Source: Parabacteroides faecalis | GTDB taxonomy: Bacteria; Bacteroidota; Bacteroidia; Bacteroidales; Tannerellaceae | Length of the DNA stretch: 64,000 bases | Direction of reading: 5' to 3' | NCBI RefSeq assembly: GCF_022809355.1 | Contig: NZ_JAKZMM010000020.1 | Span: 1 to 64,000, forward strand | In this document: positions 1 through 7,790 of the stretch, piece by piece | Layout of the letters: every line of letters begins with the position of its first letter | Numbering within the stretch: the stretch's first letter is position 1 | Program-made: the position numbers and the translations under genes | Notes under the pieces: generated by a model | Seen by the model: only the letters and a program-made list of their open reading frames with translations | Databases searched by the model: none | What the model was told of the DNA's origin: nothing

Positions 1-158
1 ATGGTGGCTACATATTGATGTTGTGCTGTTGCTTTTTACTGAAAGCTGCTACTAACGACTCATAAATCTACCCTTAATCGTGTATTGGATGATAGTTGCG
101 GATTTTAGGTACATAACACTCTCTTTGAAACTACTTAATACAAAAAAATAACATAAAC

Positions 159-842
159 ATGGAAATAAAAAGAAAAGCCAAGAACTTGCGCGACAAACTG
201 CAACAAGGTATTTACAAGGTCATTAATCCTGTCGTTCACGGTATGATAAAAATAGGTATTACTCCTAATATAGTAACGACAATCGGCTTTTTAGGGAATT
301 TGATTGGCGCCTGCATGTTGATCTATGCCGGAATCTGTAAAGAAAGTAACCTGTATAGTCTGATCGGCTGGGCTGGCGGTATTATCCTTTTATCCTCCTT
401 ATTTGACATGATGGACGGACAGGTTGCCCGCATCGGTGGTTTAGCCTCTACATTCGGAGCTTTATACGATTCCGTTCTTGACCGCTACAGTGAACTGGTA
501 ACTTTAGGAGCTATTTGTTTTTGTCTGTCAGAAAACGATTATCCAATTGGTGCTGTTATTACGTTTGCTGCCTTAATCGGTTCTTTAATGGTCAGTTATG
601 TCCGTGCCAGAGCCGAAGGATTAGGATTAGAATGTAAAATAGGATTCATGCAACGTCCGGAACGCGTTGTGCTGACATGCCTGGGACTGTTGGTTTGCGG
701 CATTACCGCCACACAGGCAAAGCATCTGTCGTTCGATCCGATGTTACTCCTGATCATCCCGATGGGATTTATAGCCATATTTGCTAATCTGACAGCTTTT
801 GCCCGCATAGCATACAGCCGTAAACAACTTCTGAAGAAATAA
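159..842 (+). CDS. CDP-alcohol phosphatidyltransferase, probable phosphatidylinositol-phosphate synthase
   Basis: An integral membrane enzyme that should transfer a phosphatidyl group from CDP-diacylglycerol to an alcohol acceptor. The family signature D-x2-D-G-x2-A-R-x8-G-x3-D-x3-D is complete at residues 83-108 (D83, D86, G87, A90, R91, G100, D104, D108). Several hydrophobic segments surround it, and the 227-residue length is normal. The acceptor is inferred from the neighbour: an Aur1-like PAP2 protein starts 5 bp downstream, and in Bacteroides a gene of this family beside such a protein belongs to the inositol-lipid cluster, where it makes phosphatidylinositol phosphate. Glycerol phosphate or another alcohol cannot be excluded from sequence alone. 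The rest of such a cluster (inositol-phosphate synthase, lipid phosphatase) would lie left of the window. No Shine-Dalgarno is visible. Confidence 0.85.
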   Translation: MEIKRKAKNLRDKLQQGIYKVINPVVHGMIKIGITPNIVTTIGFLGNLIGACMLIYAGICKESNLYSLIGWAGGIILLSSLFDMMDGQVARIGGLASTFGALYDSVLDRYSELVTLGAICFCLSENDYPIGAVITFAALIGSLMVSYVRARAEGLGLECKIGFMQRPERVVLTCLGLLVCGITATQAKHLSFDPMLLLIIPMGFIAIFANLTAFARIAYSRKQLLKK

Positions 843-847
843 ATGCG

Positions 848-1792
848 ATGGAGATCCTCAGCAACAGACCTTCAGTTAAAGAAACCTGGATTCTGATTCT
901 CTCGTTAATCGTGTGGCTAATTGTTACCACGCTTTTTGTAGGTTTCCGTCCGGAGCATGGCTTCATGACACTCCTGATAGCCATTTTATTCTTTGCCAGC
1001 CAAGAAACCCGAAAGCTGGTGGTTGCCTTATTGCCTTTTGCCCTATTCGGAATCTCCTACGATTGGATGCGAATCATTCCGAATTACGAAGTGAACCCGA
1101 TTGATATCCGGGGATTGTATGAGACCGAAAAAAGTCTTTTCGGTATTATGACAACGGAAGGACTACTTACTCCCAACGAGTTTTTCCAGATACACCATTG
1201 TCCGATACTCGACTTCATGGCTGGAATATTCTATCTCTGCTGGGTTCCGGTTCCTATTCTGTTCGGATTAGGACTTTATCTGACACGCCAACGCAAAACG
1301 TATTTACATTTCGCATTGGTTTTCTTGTTTGTCAATCTGATTGGTTTCGTCGGCTATTACATACATCCGGCAGCTCCACCTTGGTACGTCATGAATTACG
1401 GTTTCGAACCGATTTTAAACACACCCGGTGATGTGGCCGGATTAGGACGATTTGATGAAATGACAGGATTGTCTATTTTTCAGAGCCTATATGGAAGGAA
1501 TGCCAATGTATTCGCAGCCATACCGTCTCTGCATTCTGCCTATATGGTAGTCACGTTATTCTATTCCTTCCGATCATCATGCCCTACATGGCTTCGGAGT
1601 CTTTTTGCCTTTATCATGGCAGGCATTTGGTTCACAGCCGTTTATTCAGGACATCACTACATCATTGATGTCACCTTAGGCATTGTCTGTGCTTTAACCG
1701 GTATCGTCATTTTCGAGCATTTACTTATGCGGATACCCGCTTTTTCAGGCTTCATTCAAAAGTATGCCCAATATATCCAATCAAAAGGCTAA
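848..1792 (+). CDS. PAP2-superfamily membrane protein, Aur1-like inositol phosphorylceramide synthase
   Basis: A polytopic membrane protein of 314 residues. It carries the PAP2 motifs PSLHS (226-230) and SGHHYIID (267-274), which supply the two catalytic histidines and the aspartate. It also has HPAAPPWY (173-180), a motif I know from yeast Aur1-type inositol phosphorylceramide synthases rather than from ordinary lipid phosphatases. The expected reaction is transfer of phosphoinositol from phosphatidylinositol to ceramide, giving inositol sphingolipid in the membrane. The gene follows the CDP-alcohol transferase by 5 bp and is surely cotranscribed with it. An upstream ATG at 844 is in another frame, so 848 is the start. 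A generic PAP2 phosphatase is the alternative, made less likely by APPWY and the neighbour. Confidence 0.8.
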   Translation: MEILSNRPSVKETWILILSLIVWLIVTTLFVGFRPEHGFMTLLIAILFFASQETRKLVVALLPFALFGISYDWMRIIPNYEVNPIDIRGLYETEKSLFGIMTTEGLLTPNEFFQIHHCPILDFMAGIFYLCWVPVPILFGLGLYLTRQRKTYLHFALVFLFVNLIGFVGYYIHPAAPPWYVMNYGFEPILNTPGDVAGLGRFDEMTGLSIFQSLYGRNANVFAAIPSLHSAYMVVTLFYSFRSSCPTWLRSLFAFIMAGIWFTAVYSGHHYIIDVTLGIVCALTGIVIFEHLLMRIPAFSGFIQKYAQYIQSKG

Positions 1793-1803
1793 GCTTTTCA
1801 TCC

Positions 1804-1862
1804 AAAAGACGCCGGCTTTTTATTCATTTCCGGCGTATTTGGGATAAAAGCCGGCGTCTTTT
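1804..1862. repeat. Perfect 17-bp inverted repeat with a third internal copy; convergent terminator or repeat array
   Basis: The arms AAAAGACGCCGGCTTTT (1804-1820) and AAAAGCCGGCGTCTTTT (1846-1862) are exact reverse complements. The 25-nt loop holds another CCGGCGTATTT. Read on the minus strand, AAAAGACGCCGG and CAAATACGCCGG start 21 bp apart, so this is also a short tandem array. It sits between the convergent lipid and DUF4837 genes and could stop transcription in both directions. Confidence 0.7.
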
Positions 1863-1884
1863 CAGATACAGACTTTCTCTTCAA

Positions 1885-1955
1885 AATAAACGGGAATCAA
1901 AAACGTTTTTCGTTTGTTTCGTTTTCGATTCCCGTTTATTTCGTTTCCAACAAAT
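1885..1955. repeat. Imperfect inverted repeat with 22-bp direct repeats
   Basis: AATAAACGGGAATC with flanking bases (1885-1905) pairs with 1920-1940, with one mismatch in 21. Within it, GTTTGTTTCGTTTTC (1912) and GTTTATTTCGTTTCC (1934) are direct repeats with a 22-bp period (14 of 22 positions equal by hand count). It lies 22 bp after the preceding hairpin in the same convergent gap. Confidence 0.55.
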
Positions 1956-2077
1956 ACCTTATCAGTGCAAATCTGCTGTCAAGTTTGTTTCATCATCCTT
2001 CACCTATCAGCTATCTAACTAACAAACAAGCTTTTCATGTGAATGAAGTGAAGTTTTGTCTCTTCCAAGATTACTTA

Positions 2078-3112
2078 TTATTTCTCTTGGGTATTTTCCT
2101 CCGGTGCTTCATACTCACCTGGCAGACGCAAGGTATAAAGCGCAGCTTCTATACGACGGATAAAGTTCCGTTTGTCGGTTTCTGGAGCATAGACAAAACC
2201 CTCAGCAACTACAACCCGCTGGTTCTTTTCATCCAATCGAGCATGCGAAACGAACGGACCACCCATCATATCTCCGACCATTTTCCATAATCCACGCATG
2301 ACACCACAATACTTTCCTTCCACTTCTATCGGAGAATAATCGACATCAAAGTATTTCGTTTCCGTTGCCATATAAGAACCAGGGAAAGCACCCGGCAAAT
2401 TTGCTTTCATAACCGAGTCGCGCATAGCCACCAAATAATCGGCAGTAAACGTATTCGGATCAGTATAAGGGAAAGTATAAACCACGACATCCATACGACC
2501 GGTACTAGCATTGTTTGTAGCCCAGAAGAAATTCGTCGTATCCTTATAATAGACCATTTCTTCCGGCACATTCAAAGCCAACTGATGGTTCTTTTTCAGC
2601 ACATCCATAACGACCGAACTATATGTCTTTTCCAATTGGCGAGTAGCCCTTGCCATCTCTTCTTTCACGAAAAGATTCGTCAACTGATTCGGATGCTGCT
2701 GTGTATATTCAGCCACCATCTCAGGCGAAGGAGCCTTCAAAGTCAATACCAACTGTCCGGATGCCCAACGGTCTTCTTCTGCAGACAAAGAAACTTTGGT
2801 ATAAATATTCGGATCTATATCGACAATCAAAATATTACGTACATACGTAAGCAAGCCATTAAAATCTTTCGGCTGCGAATAAGAGACTTTCATACTCGGT
2901 TCTGCCTGAGGCAATCCCGGAACAGGAGCAGTTAACTCTCCATTGACAGCATCTCCGGCTACTCCATCCCAATAATTCTTATCCATGACAACCACCGCTT
3001 CGTAAGCAAACCCTGTGGCACGCGTCACAACAGGTCCGGAATTACAGGCTGTCAATATACATACCATTAAAAAGAACAAGCTACATACAATCTTTTTCAT
3101 CTTTATCTTCAT
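2078..3112 (-). CDS. DUF4837 family lipoprotein
   Basis: A conserved Bacteroidota lipoprotein of unknown function, about 344 residues. The mature start is clear: a basic N-terminus, a hydrophobic stretch, then the lipobox L-T-A-C, so it should be anchored in a membrane by the lipidated cysteine. I set the start at the ATG at 3112; the ATG at 3100 is also possible. The longer open frame to 3175 would run into rlmN and put non-signal sequence before the signal peptide. The stop of rlmN is 13 bp upstream, so the two genes are probably cotranscribed. The body has no catalytic motif that I recognise; the DUF4837 assignment rests on overall recall of the family. Confidence 0.8.
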   Translation of the reverse strand: MKIKMKKIVCSLFFLMVCILTACNSGPVVTRATGFAYEAVVVMDKNYWDGVAGDAVNGELTAPVPGLPQAEPSMKVSYSQPKDFNGLLTYVRNILIVDIDPNIYTKVSLSAEEDRWASGQLVLTLKAPSPEMVAEYTQQHPNQLTNLFVKEEMARATRQLEKTYSSVVMDVLKKNHQLALNVPEEMVYYKDTTNFFWATNNASTGRMDVVVYTFPYTDPNTFTADYLVAMRDSVMKANLPGAFPGSYMATETKYFDVDYSPIEVEGKYCGVMRGLWKMVGDMMGGPFVSHARLDEKNQRVVVAEGFVYAPETDKRNFIRRIEAALYTLRLPGEYEAPEENTQEK

Positions 3113-3125
3113 TCTAATAGTTCTG

Positions 3126-4154
3126 TTATATACTCTTTTCTTTTTTGGCTGTCGACAACATGCCACAAGCCGCAAAGATATCTTCTCCCCGCGAAGCTCT
3201 GATCGTACAAGTCACTCCTCGATCATTCAATATATCCCTGAAAGCCTCCATCTTGCTCAAATCCGTTGTCTGCAAAGGAACATTCGGGATCGCATGGAAA
3301 CGGATCAGATTAACACGACAAGGAATATCTTTCAATAATCCCGCCAAAGCCTTTGCATGCTGGACACTGTCGTTCAGATTCTTGAATACGATATACTCAA
3401 ACGAGACTCTCCGCTGATGCGTAAAATCATACTGCCGGATCAAATCGAGTACTCCGTGCATCGGAAAGGCTTTCTCAACCGGCATCAATGATAACCGTTC
3501 GGCCGGATATGGAGAATGCAAACTGACAGCCAAATGACAATCACTTTCATCCAAGAAACGCTTCAAACCTTTGGCACCAATGGTTGAAACCGTAATCCGC
3601 TTCGGACTCCAGGCATAACCATACGGCGCCGTCAGAATCTCAAGGACTTTAAACAGTTCATCCGTATTGTCAAGCGGCTCGCCCATTCCCATAAACACCA
3701 GATTAGTCAGCTCATCATTCTCCGGCAATGCCTGAATCTGATTCAAAATCTCATTGGCAGAAAGATTCTTTGTAAACCCCTGTTTTCCGGTCATACAGAA
3801 AAGACAATTCATTTTACAGCCCACTTGCGAAGAAACACAAAGCGTAGCCCGGTCGCTTGTCGGGATATAGACAGATTCCACAAAGTTACCCGGTCCGGCC
3901 GGATACAGATATTTAATCGTTCCATCCACCGACTTCTGAAAATCAACCGGCGGAACTTTCCCTACTTCATACGACTCAGCCAGCCATTTCCGCTTGGCTA
4001 TCGCAATATTCGTCATCTCCTCAATACTGGAAACTCTCTTTTTATACAGCCAATCAGCCATTTGTTTCGCCGCAAAACCCGGAAGTCCGGCTTCAGCAGC
4101 GACTATTTTCAACTCATCCAGAGTCATTCCTAGCAAGCGTTTCTTTTCACTCAT
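3126..4154 (-). CDS. rlmN: Dual-specificity 23S rRNA A2503 / tRNA A37 C2-methyltransferase RlmN
   Basis: A radical-SAM methyltransferase of 342 residues. The 4Fe-4S ligands C113-x3-C117-x2-C120 are present. So are both cysteines of the ping-pong mechanism: C106, seven residues before the cluster as in E. coli, and C330 near the C-terminus in the context AACGM. The GMGEP SAM-binding motif follows in the middle of the barrel. It methylates C2 of adenine 2503 in the peptidyl-transferase centre and A37 of some tRNAs. It lies between the rpmE2 terminator and the DUF4837 lipoprotein, all on the minus strand. All catalytic residues are intact. Confidence 0.96.
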   Translation of the reverse strand: MSEKKRLLGMTLDELKIVAAEAGLPGFAAKQMADWLYKKRVSSIEEMTNIAIAKRKWLAESYEVGKVPPVDFQKSVDGTIKYLYPAGPGNFVESVYIPTSDRATLCVSSQVGCKMNCLFCMTGKQGFTKNLSANEILNQIQALPENDELTNLVFMGMGEPLDNTDELFKVLEILTAPYGYAWSPKRITVSTIGAKGLKRFLDESDCHLAVSLHSPYPAERLSLMPVEKAFPMHGVLDLIRQYDFTHQRRVSFEYIVFKNLNDSVQHAKALAGLLKDIPCRVNLIRFHAIPNVPLQTTDLSKMEAFRDILNDRGVTCTIRASRGEDIFAACGMLSTAKKEKSI

Positions 4155-4210
4155 TTACTTTTAGTTTTTGACCAGAATTCATCTTGATCAGGTATTTCTC
4201 CTAACCGGCT

Positions 4211-4218
4211 CAAAAGTA
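4211..4218 (-). promoter_or_regulatory. Candidate -7 box for rlmN
   Basis: On the minus strand this reads TACTTTTG, matching the Bacteroidota -7 consensus TAnnTTTG, about 57 bp before the rlmN start. No convincing -33 TTTG is seen at the right distance. Confidence 0.4.
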
Positions 4219-4273
4219 CAAAAAAAAGCAGAAGTTAGAAACAGGTAAATAGATTTCGATTCATAACAAAAAA

Positions 4274-4307
4274 GACAGGCTTTCGGAGTTTTATCTGAAA
4301 GCCTGTC
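4274..4307 (-). terminator. Rho-independent terminator after rpmE2
   Basis: The arms GACAGGCTTTC (4274-4284) and GAAAGCCTGTC (4297-4307) are perfectly complementary. On the minus strand the stem is followed by a run of T. It separates rpmE2 from rlmN. Confidence 0.85.
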
Positions 4308-4342
4308 CTTTTATATTTCTATAATATGTATATAGAATCGAA

Positions 4343-4597
4343 TTATTTCTTGTTACGGTTACCGTAGCGGCTCATGAACTTATCAACACGTCCAGCTGTA
4401 TCAACCAATTTAGACTTACCAGTATAGAACGGGTGAGAAGTGTTAGAGATTTCAACCTTTACCAATGGATAAGTAACACCATCGATTTCGATTGTATCTT
4501 TTGCATTGATAGTAGAACGAGTGATAAACATATCATCGTTTGACATGTCCTTGAATACTACAGGACGGTAATTTTCTGGATGAATACCTTTTTTCAT
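4343..4597 (-). CDS. rpmE2: 50S ribosomal protein L31, type B (zinc-free)
   Basis: An 84-residue ribosomal protein starting [11 protein letters not shown]. The body includes the L31 features around THPFYTG-like (here SHPFYTGK) and a basic [11 protein letters not shown] tail. The four zinc-binding cysteines of type A L31 are absent, so this is the zinc-independent paralogue or the only L31. The frame stays open upstream to 4714, but the start at 4597 matches the family N-terminus, and the extra 39 residues look like translated leader. It has its own terminator and a candidate promoter. Confidence 0.95.
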   Translation of the reverse strand: MKKGIHPENYRPVVFKDMSNDDMFITRSTINAKDTIEIDGVTYPLVKVEISNTSHPFYTGKSKLVDTAGRVDKFMSRYGNRNKK

Positions 4598-4655
4598 TGT
4601 TTTATTTGTCTTTTTAATTATACTTCTTTTATCTGGTAACCGGTATTTTGGCTTG

Positions 4656-4663
4656 CAAAAGTA
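4656..4663 (-). promoter_or_regulatory. Candidate -7 box for rpmE2
   Basis: It reads TACTTTTG on the minus strand, about 58 bp before the L31 start codon. This fits TAnnTTTG, and the spacing to the start resembles that at rlmN. No clear -33 box. Confidence 0.45.
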
Positions 4664-4748
4664 GGAAGAAGCGCTGAATAAAAAAAGTATTTCACCAGTT
4701 TTTTTCATTGACACTGTTTTTTTTGCGATATTTTACATCCATAATAGT

Positions 4749-4776
4749 TTTGTTCGGTAAGAATATTATATCTTTG
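4749..4776 (+). promoter_or_regulatory. Promoter of the aldolase gene
   Basis: TATCTTTG at 4769-4776 is a strong -7 box. A TTTG at 4749-4752 could be the -33 element, although the 16-bp spacer is shorter than the usual 19-21. The start codon is 40 bp downstream. Confidence 0.55.
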
Positions 4777-4816
4777 TATCAGATTTTTAATCATTAACGT
4801 AATACATATTACAACT

Positions 4817-5815
4817 ATGGTAAGTTACAAAGAATTAGGTTTGGTAAACACGAGAGAAATGTTTGCTAAAGCCATCAAGGGTGGTTATGCTATCCCAGCA
4901 TTCAATTTTAATAACATGGAACAGTTGCAGGCTATCGTTAAGGCAGCTGTCGAAACTAAATCTCCGGTTATTTTGCAGGTATCTAAAGGTGCTCGTAACT
5001 ATGCAAACCAGACTTTGCTGCGTTACATGGCTGAAGGTGCTGTTGAATATGCAAAAGAATTAGGTTGCCCGAATCCTCAGATCGTTCTTCACTTGGACCA
5101 CGGTGATTCATTCGAATTGTGCAAGAGCTGCGTAGACATGGGCTTCTCTTCTGTTATGATCGATGGTTCTCATTTACCTTATGATGAAAACGTTGCTTTA
5201 ACTAAGAAAGTTGTTGAATACGCTCACCAGTACGATGTAACAGTAGAAGGCGAACTGGGTGTATTGGCAGGTGTTGAAGATGAAGTTGTTGCAGAACATC
5301 ATACCTATACAAAACCGGAAGAAGTAGTTGACTTCGTAACTAAGACTGGTTGCGATTCATTGGCTATCTCTATCGGTACTTCTCACGGTGCTTATAAATT
5401 CAAACCGGAACAGTGCCACGTTGATCCGGCTACAGGTCGTTTGGTTCCTCCTCCATTGGCATTCGATGTATTGGATGGTGTAATGAAAGAATTACCTGGA
5501 TTCCCAATCGTATTGCACGGATCTTCTTCAGTTCCTCAGGAAGAAGTTGATACTATCAACAAATATGGTGGTAAGCTGGAAGCTGCTATCGGTATTCCTG
5601 AAGATGAATTGCGTAAAGCTGCTAAATCAGCTGTTTGCAAGATCAACATCGACTCAGACTCTCGTCTGGCTATGACTGCTGCAATCCGTCAGGTATTTGC
5701 TGAAAAACCGGCTGAATTCGATCCTCGTAAGTATCTGGGTCCGGCTCGTGACAACATGGAAAAACTGTACAAACACAAAATCATCAACGTTTTGGGTTCT
5801 AACGATAAATTATAA
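4817..5815 (+). CDS. fba: Class II fructose-bisphosphate aldolase
   Basis: A zinc-dependent aldolase of 332 residues that cleaves fructose 1,6-bisphosphate into two triose phosphates in glycolysis and gluconeogenesis. Metal and catalytic residues are visible: LHLDHGD with D94 and H95, VEGELG with E145, GTSHGAYKF with H190, and VLHGSSS with H234. The gene is divergent from rpmE2, has its own -7 box and ends in a strong hairpin, so it appears monocistronic. Codons are markedly biased toward a limited set, as expected of an abundant glycolytic enzyme. Confidence 0.96.
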   Translation: MVSYKELGLVNTREMFAKAIKGGYAIPAFNFNNMEQLQAIVKAAVETKSPVILQVSKGARNYANQTLLRYMAEGAVEYAKELGCPNPQIVLHLDHGDSFELCKSCVDMGFSSVMIDGSHLPYDENVALTKKVVEYAHQYDVTVEGELGVLAGVEDEVVAEHHTYTKPEEVVDFVTKTGCDSLAISIGTSHGAYKFKPEQCHVDPATGRLVPPPLAFDVLDGVMKELPGFPIVLHGSSSVPQEEVDTINKYGGKLEAAIGIPEDELRKAAKSAVCKINIDSDSRLAMTAAIRQVFAEKPAEFDPRKYLGPARDNMEKLYKHKIINVLGSNDKL

Positions 5816-5834
5816 TATCCAGTTTATCCCTTAT

Positions 5835-5865
5835 AAAAAGCGCACCTGTCTCAGATGCGCTTTTT
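5835..5865 (+). terminator. Terminator after fba
   Basis: A stem of AAAAAGCGCACCTG (5835-5848) with CAGATGCGCTTTTT (5852-5865), one mismatch and a 3-nt loop, running into a T tract. It lies 20 bp after the aldolase stop. Confidence 0.9.
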
Positions 5866-5894
5866 TTGTCTCATTTTATTATCTTATATTGACT

Positions 5895-6512
5895 ATGAAA
5901 CAGATTATTTTCTTATTAAGTATTTTCCTGGTATCCAATTTAACCGTTCATACGAATGCTCAATCCTTAAAGGATATCCTATCCTCTTCAACTGTAAAAG
6001 ACGCCGTTACCTCGCTGACCGGAGGGAAAAGTGTAACATCTGCTAATCTGTCGGGAACATGGAATTATGTCAATCCGGCTGTTTTACTGGAAGGTGATAA
6101 CGCTCTCAAGAATGTAGCAGCCGGTGCTGCTTCAGGAGAAATAGAAAAGAAACTCCAATCGTACTGTGATAAAATCGGTATCAAACCAGGTACATTCAGT
6201 TATACATTCAATACCGACAGTACATTCTCTTGTGTATTCAAAGGTAAAACATTGAAAGGTACTTATTCCCTGCAGGAAGCAGAGAAAACAATCCAACTCA
6301 AATACGGAAACTTCGGTAATCTGAAATTCAATACGCTCTCTGCTCAGGTAGTTGTCACAGACAGTCAATTATCATTATTATTCAATGCAGACAAACTCTT
6401 GGATTTTCTAGGGAAGTTATCCTCTATCTCTGACAATGCCACTTTAAAAGCTGTCAACACATTAGCGGAACAATATGATGGAATGAAAGTGGGATTTGAA
6501 CTCCAGAAATAA
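5895..6512 (+). CDS. DUF4923 family exported protein
   Basis: A 205-residue secreted or periplasmic protein of unknown function. A signal peptide (residues 1 to about 22, ending N-A-Q) is clear from the ATG at 5895. The longer open frame from 5697 overlaps fba and is a shadow. The mature part begins S-L-K-D-I-L and includes alternating strand-like segments and SGTWNYVNPAV, as in the DUF4923 / lipocalin-like group I recall from Bacteroidota. No catalytic residues are evident. It follows the fba terminator by 30 bp, so it needs its own promoter, which I could not identify. Confidence 0.8.
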   Translation: MKQIIFLLSIFLVSNLTVHTNAQSLKDILSSSTVKDAVTSLTGGKSVTSANLSGTWNYVNPAVLLEGDNALKNVAAGAASGEIEKKLQSYCDKIGIKPGTFSYTFNTDSTFSCVFKGKTLKGTYSLQEAEKTIQLKYGNFGNLKFNTLSAQVVVTDSQLSLLFNADKLLDFLGKLSSISDNATLKAVNTLAEQYDGMKVGFELQK

Positions 6513-6538
6513 CAACAGGTTCTTATAACTCCAAAAAG

Positions 6539-6596
6539 AATCCGGAACATCAACACCGACTTCAGCTTTCTAACTGACGGGTTGTTGTTCCGGATT
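6539..6596. terminator. Bidirectional terminator hairpin
   Basis: AATCCGGAACATCAAC (6539-6554) pairs with GTTGTTGTTCCGGATT (6581-6596) with one mismatch. There are A-rich and T-rich flanks on either side. It serves the plus-strand DUF4923 gene and anything reading from the minus strand. Confidence 0.75.
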
Positions 6597-6619
6597 TCTT
6601 TCTTATGCTCGGTTTACTC

Positions 6620-6745
6620 TTATTTCTTCCATGCAAATTTCAGTACCAACGGCAGATTGGGTAATCCCTTCGGCAACGTAACGGTTACTTTCTCACCTTC
6701 TACTTGATAAGAAGCCCGTTTGCCGTTAGCCAACACCGGCATCAT
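6620..6745 (-). pseudogene. Remnant of the 3' end of a glycosidase-like gene
   Basis: Minus-strand frame of 41 codons ending with TAA at 6620-6622. It encodes the segments NGKRASYQVEGEKVTVTLP and LPNLPLVLKFAWKK. The rhythm of strands resembles the end of a C-terminal beta-sandwich, and I recall similar endings (VTLP then VVLKF) in the Fucosidase_C domain of GH29 enzymes. There is an in-frame stop a few codons upstream, and the isomerase stop is 23 bp away. It therefore looks like a leftover after a deletion joined the isomerase gene to the tail of a third operon gene. A genuine short peptide is less likely. Confidence 0.45.
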
Positions 6746-6767
6746 CCGACAAGAAAAAGCAAACTAC

Positions 6768-7760
6768 TTACTTCTTTTCAAAGCAGGCATCAAAGGCATG
6801 TGCTGATGGTTGGAAATCAATTTGCTTGACAAATTCACAAGATTCAAGTGCTCCATGTTCACGATCCATGGCACTATCTTCCCATTCTACTGAAAGCGGT
6901 CCTTGATAACCGATGGCATTCAACGCACGGATAATCTCTTCGAAGTTGATACAGCCCCGGCCTAAGCTACGGAAGTTCCAGTAACGACGCGGATCACCAA
7001 ACGTTACATGCCCGCCAAAGACTCCAACCTGCTTCGGCGTATCACTCCAATAAACATCTTTCATATGAACATGGAAGATACGATCTGAGAAATGATAGAT
7101 AAAATCAACATAATCTACGCCTTGATAACCCAAGTGACTCGGATCATAATTGAATCCAAAGGCTGGATGATTACCCAGTGCCTCCAAAGCCCGCTGTGCT
7201 GAAATGGTATCAAAGGCGATCTCTGTCGGATGAACTTCCAAAGCATAACGGATTCCTAATTTCTGATATTCATCCAGAATAGGCAAGAAACGACGAGCAA
7301 ACTCCTGATAACCGTCTTCGATCATCTGCTCAGTAACAGGAGGGAATGAATACAAATACGCCCAGATCGGACTTCCGGTAAAACCAACCACCGTATCTAC
7401 TCCCAGCATTTTGGCAGCATAAGCTGTGCGGATCAATTCTTCTGCCGCACGCTGATGAACACCTTCAGGATCACCATCACCCCAAATATAATCAGGCAAG
7501 ATAGCCTGATGGCGCCCGTCTATCTTATCGCAAACAGCCTGACCGATCAGGTGAGTTGATATGGTATATAACTTTAAATCATATTTGGCCAATAAATCCC
7601 GGATTCCCTGATAATACGCAGGATCAGTCTGACGGACATCCACATGATTGGGCAAACCCAACTCTACACCGTCGTATCCAAATTCTTTCGCCTTCTGACA
7701 AACAGTTTCAAGGGGAAGATCACCCCATTGTAATGTATATAATGTAACTGGACGTGCCAT
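6768..7760 (-). CDS. Sugar phosphate isomerase/epimerase-like TIM barrel protein
   Basis: A 330-residue cytoplasmic protein of the AP-endonuclease-2 / xylose-isomerase-like TIM-barrel superfamily. Candidate metal ligands lie in the order expected: E in ALEVHPTE, D and H in NYDPSHLG, H in FHVHMKDV, and E in SVEWED near the C-terminus. It follows a Gfo/Idh/MocA oxidoreductase by 30 bp in the same operon. Such pairs commonly oxidise a sugar or glycoside and then isomerise or cleave the keto product; inositol catabolism and 3-keto-glycoside pathways are examples. The substrate cannot be read from the sequence. There is no signal peptide, so it acts in the cytoplasm. The remnant just downstream hints that a glycosidase once belonged here. 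Confidence 0.85.
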   Translation of the reverse strand: MARPVTLYTLQWGDLPLETVCQKAKEFGYDGVELGLPNHVDVRQTDPAYYQGIRDLLAKYDLKLYTISTHLIGQAVCDKIDGRHQAILPDYIWGDGDPEGVHQRAAEELIRTAYAAKMLGVDTVVGFTGSPIWAYLYSFPPVTEQMIEDGYQEFARRFLPILDEYQKLGIRYALEVHPTEIAFDTISAQRALEALGNHPAFGFNYDPSHLGYQGVDYVDFIYHFSDRIFHVHMKDVYWSDTPKQVGVFGGHVTFGDPRRYWNFRSLGRGCINFEEIIRALNAIGYQGPLSVEWEDSAMDREHGALESCEFVKQIDFQPSAHAFDACFEKK

Positions 7761-7790
7761 ATTGTTTCTGTTTTTTAGATTGTTTCTTTA

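Noticed and set aside
1-158. Possible 3' end of an upstream gene (frame with stop at 60-62, starting G-G-Y)
   Set aside because: PgpA-type phosphatases carry a G-G-x-G-I-M motif and would fit the inositol-lipid context, but the 20 residues here do not continue it convincingly, and the other frames are no better. Too short to call.
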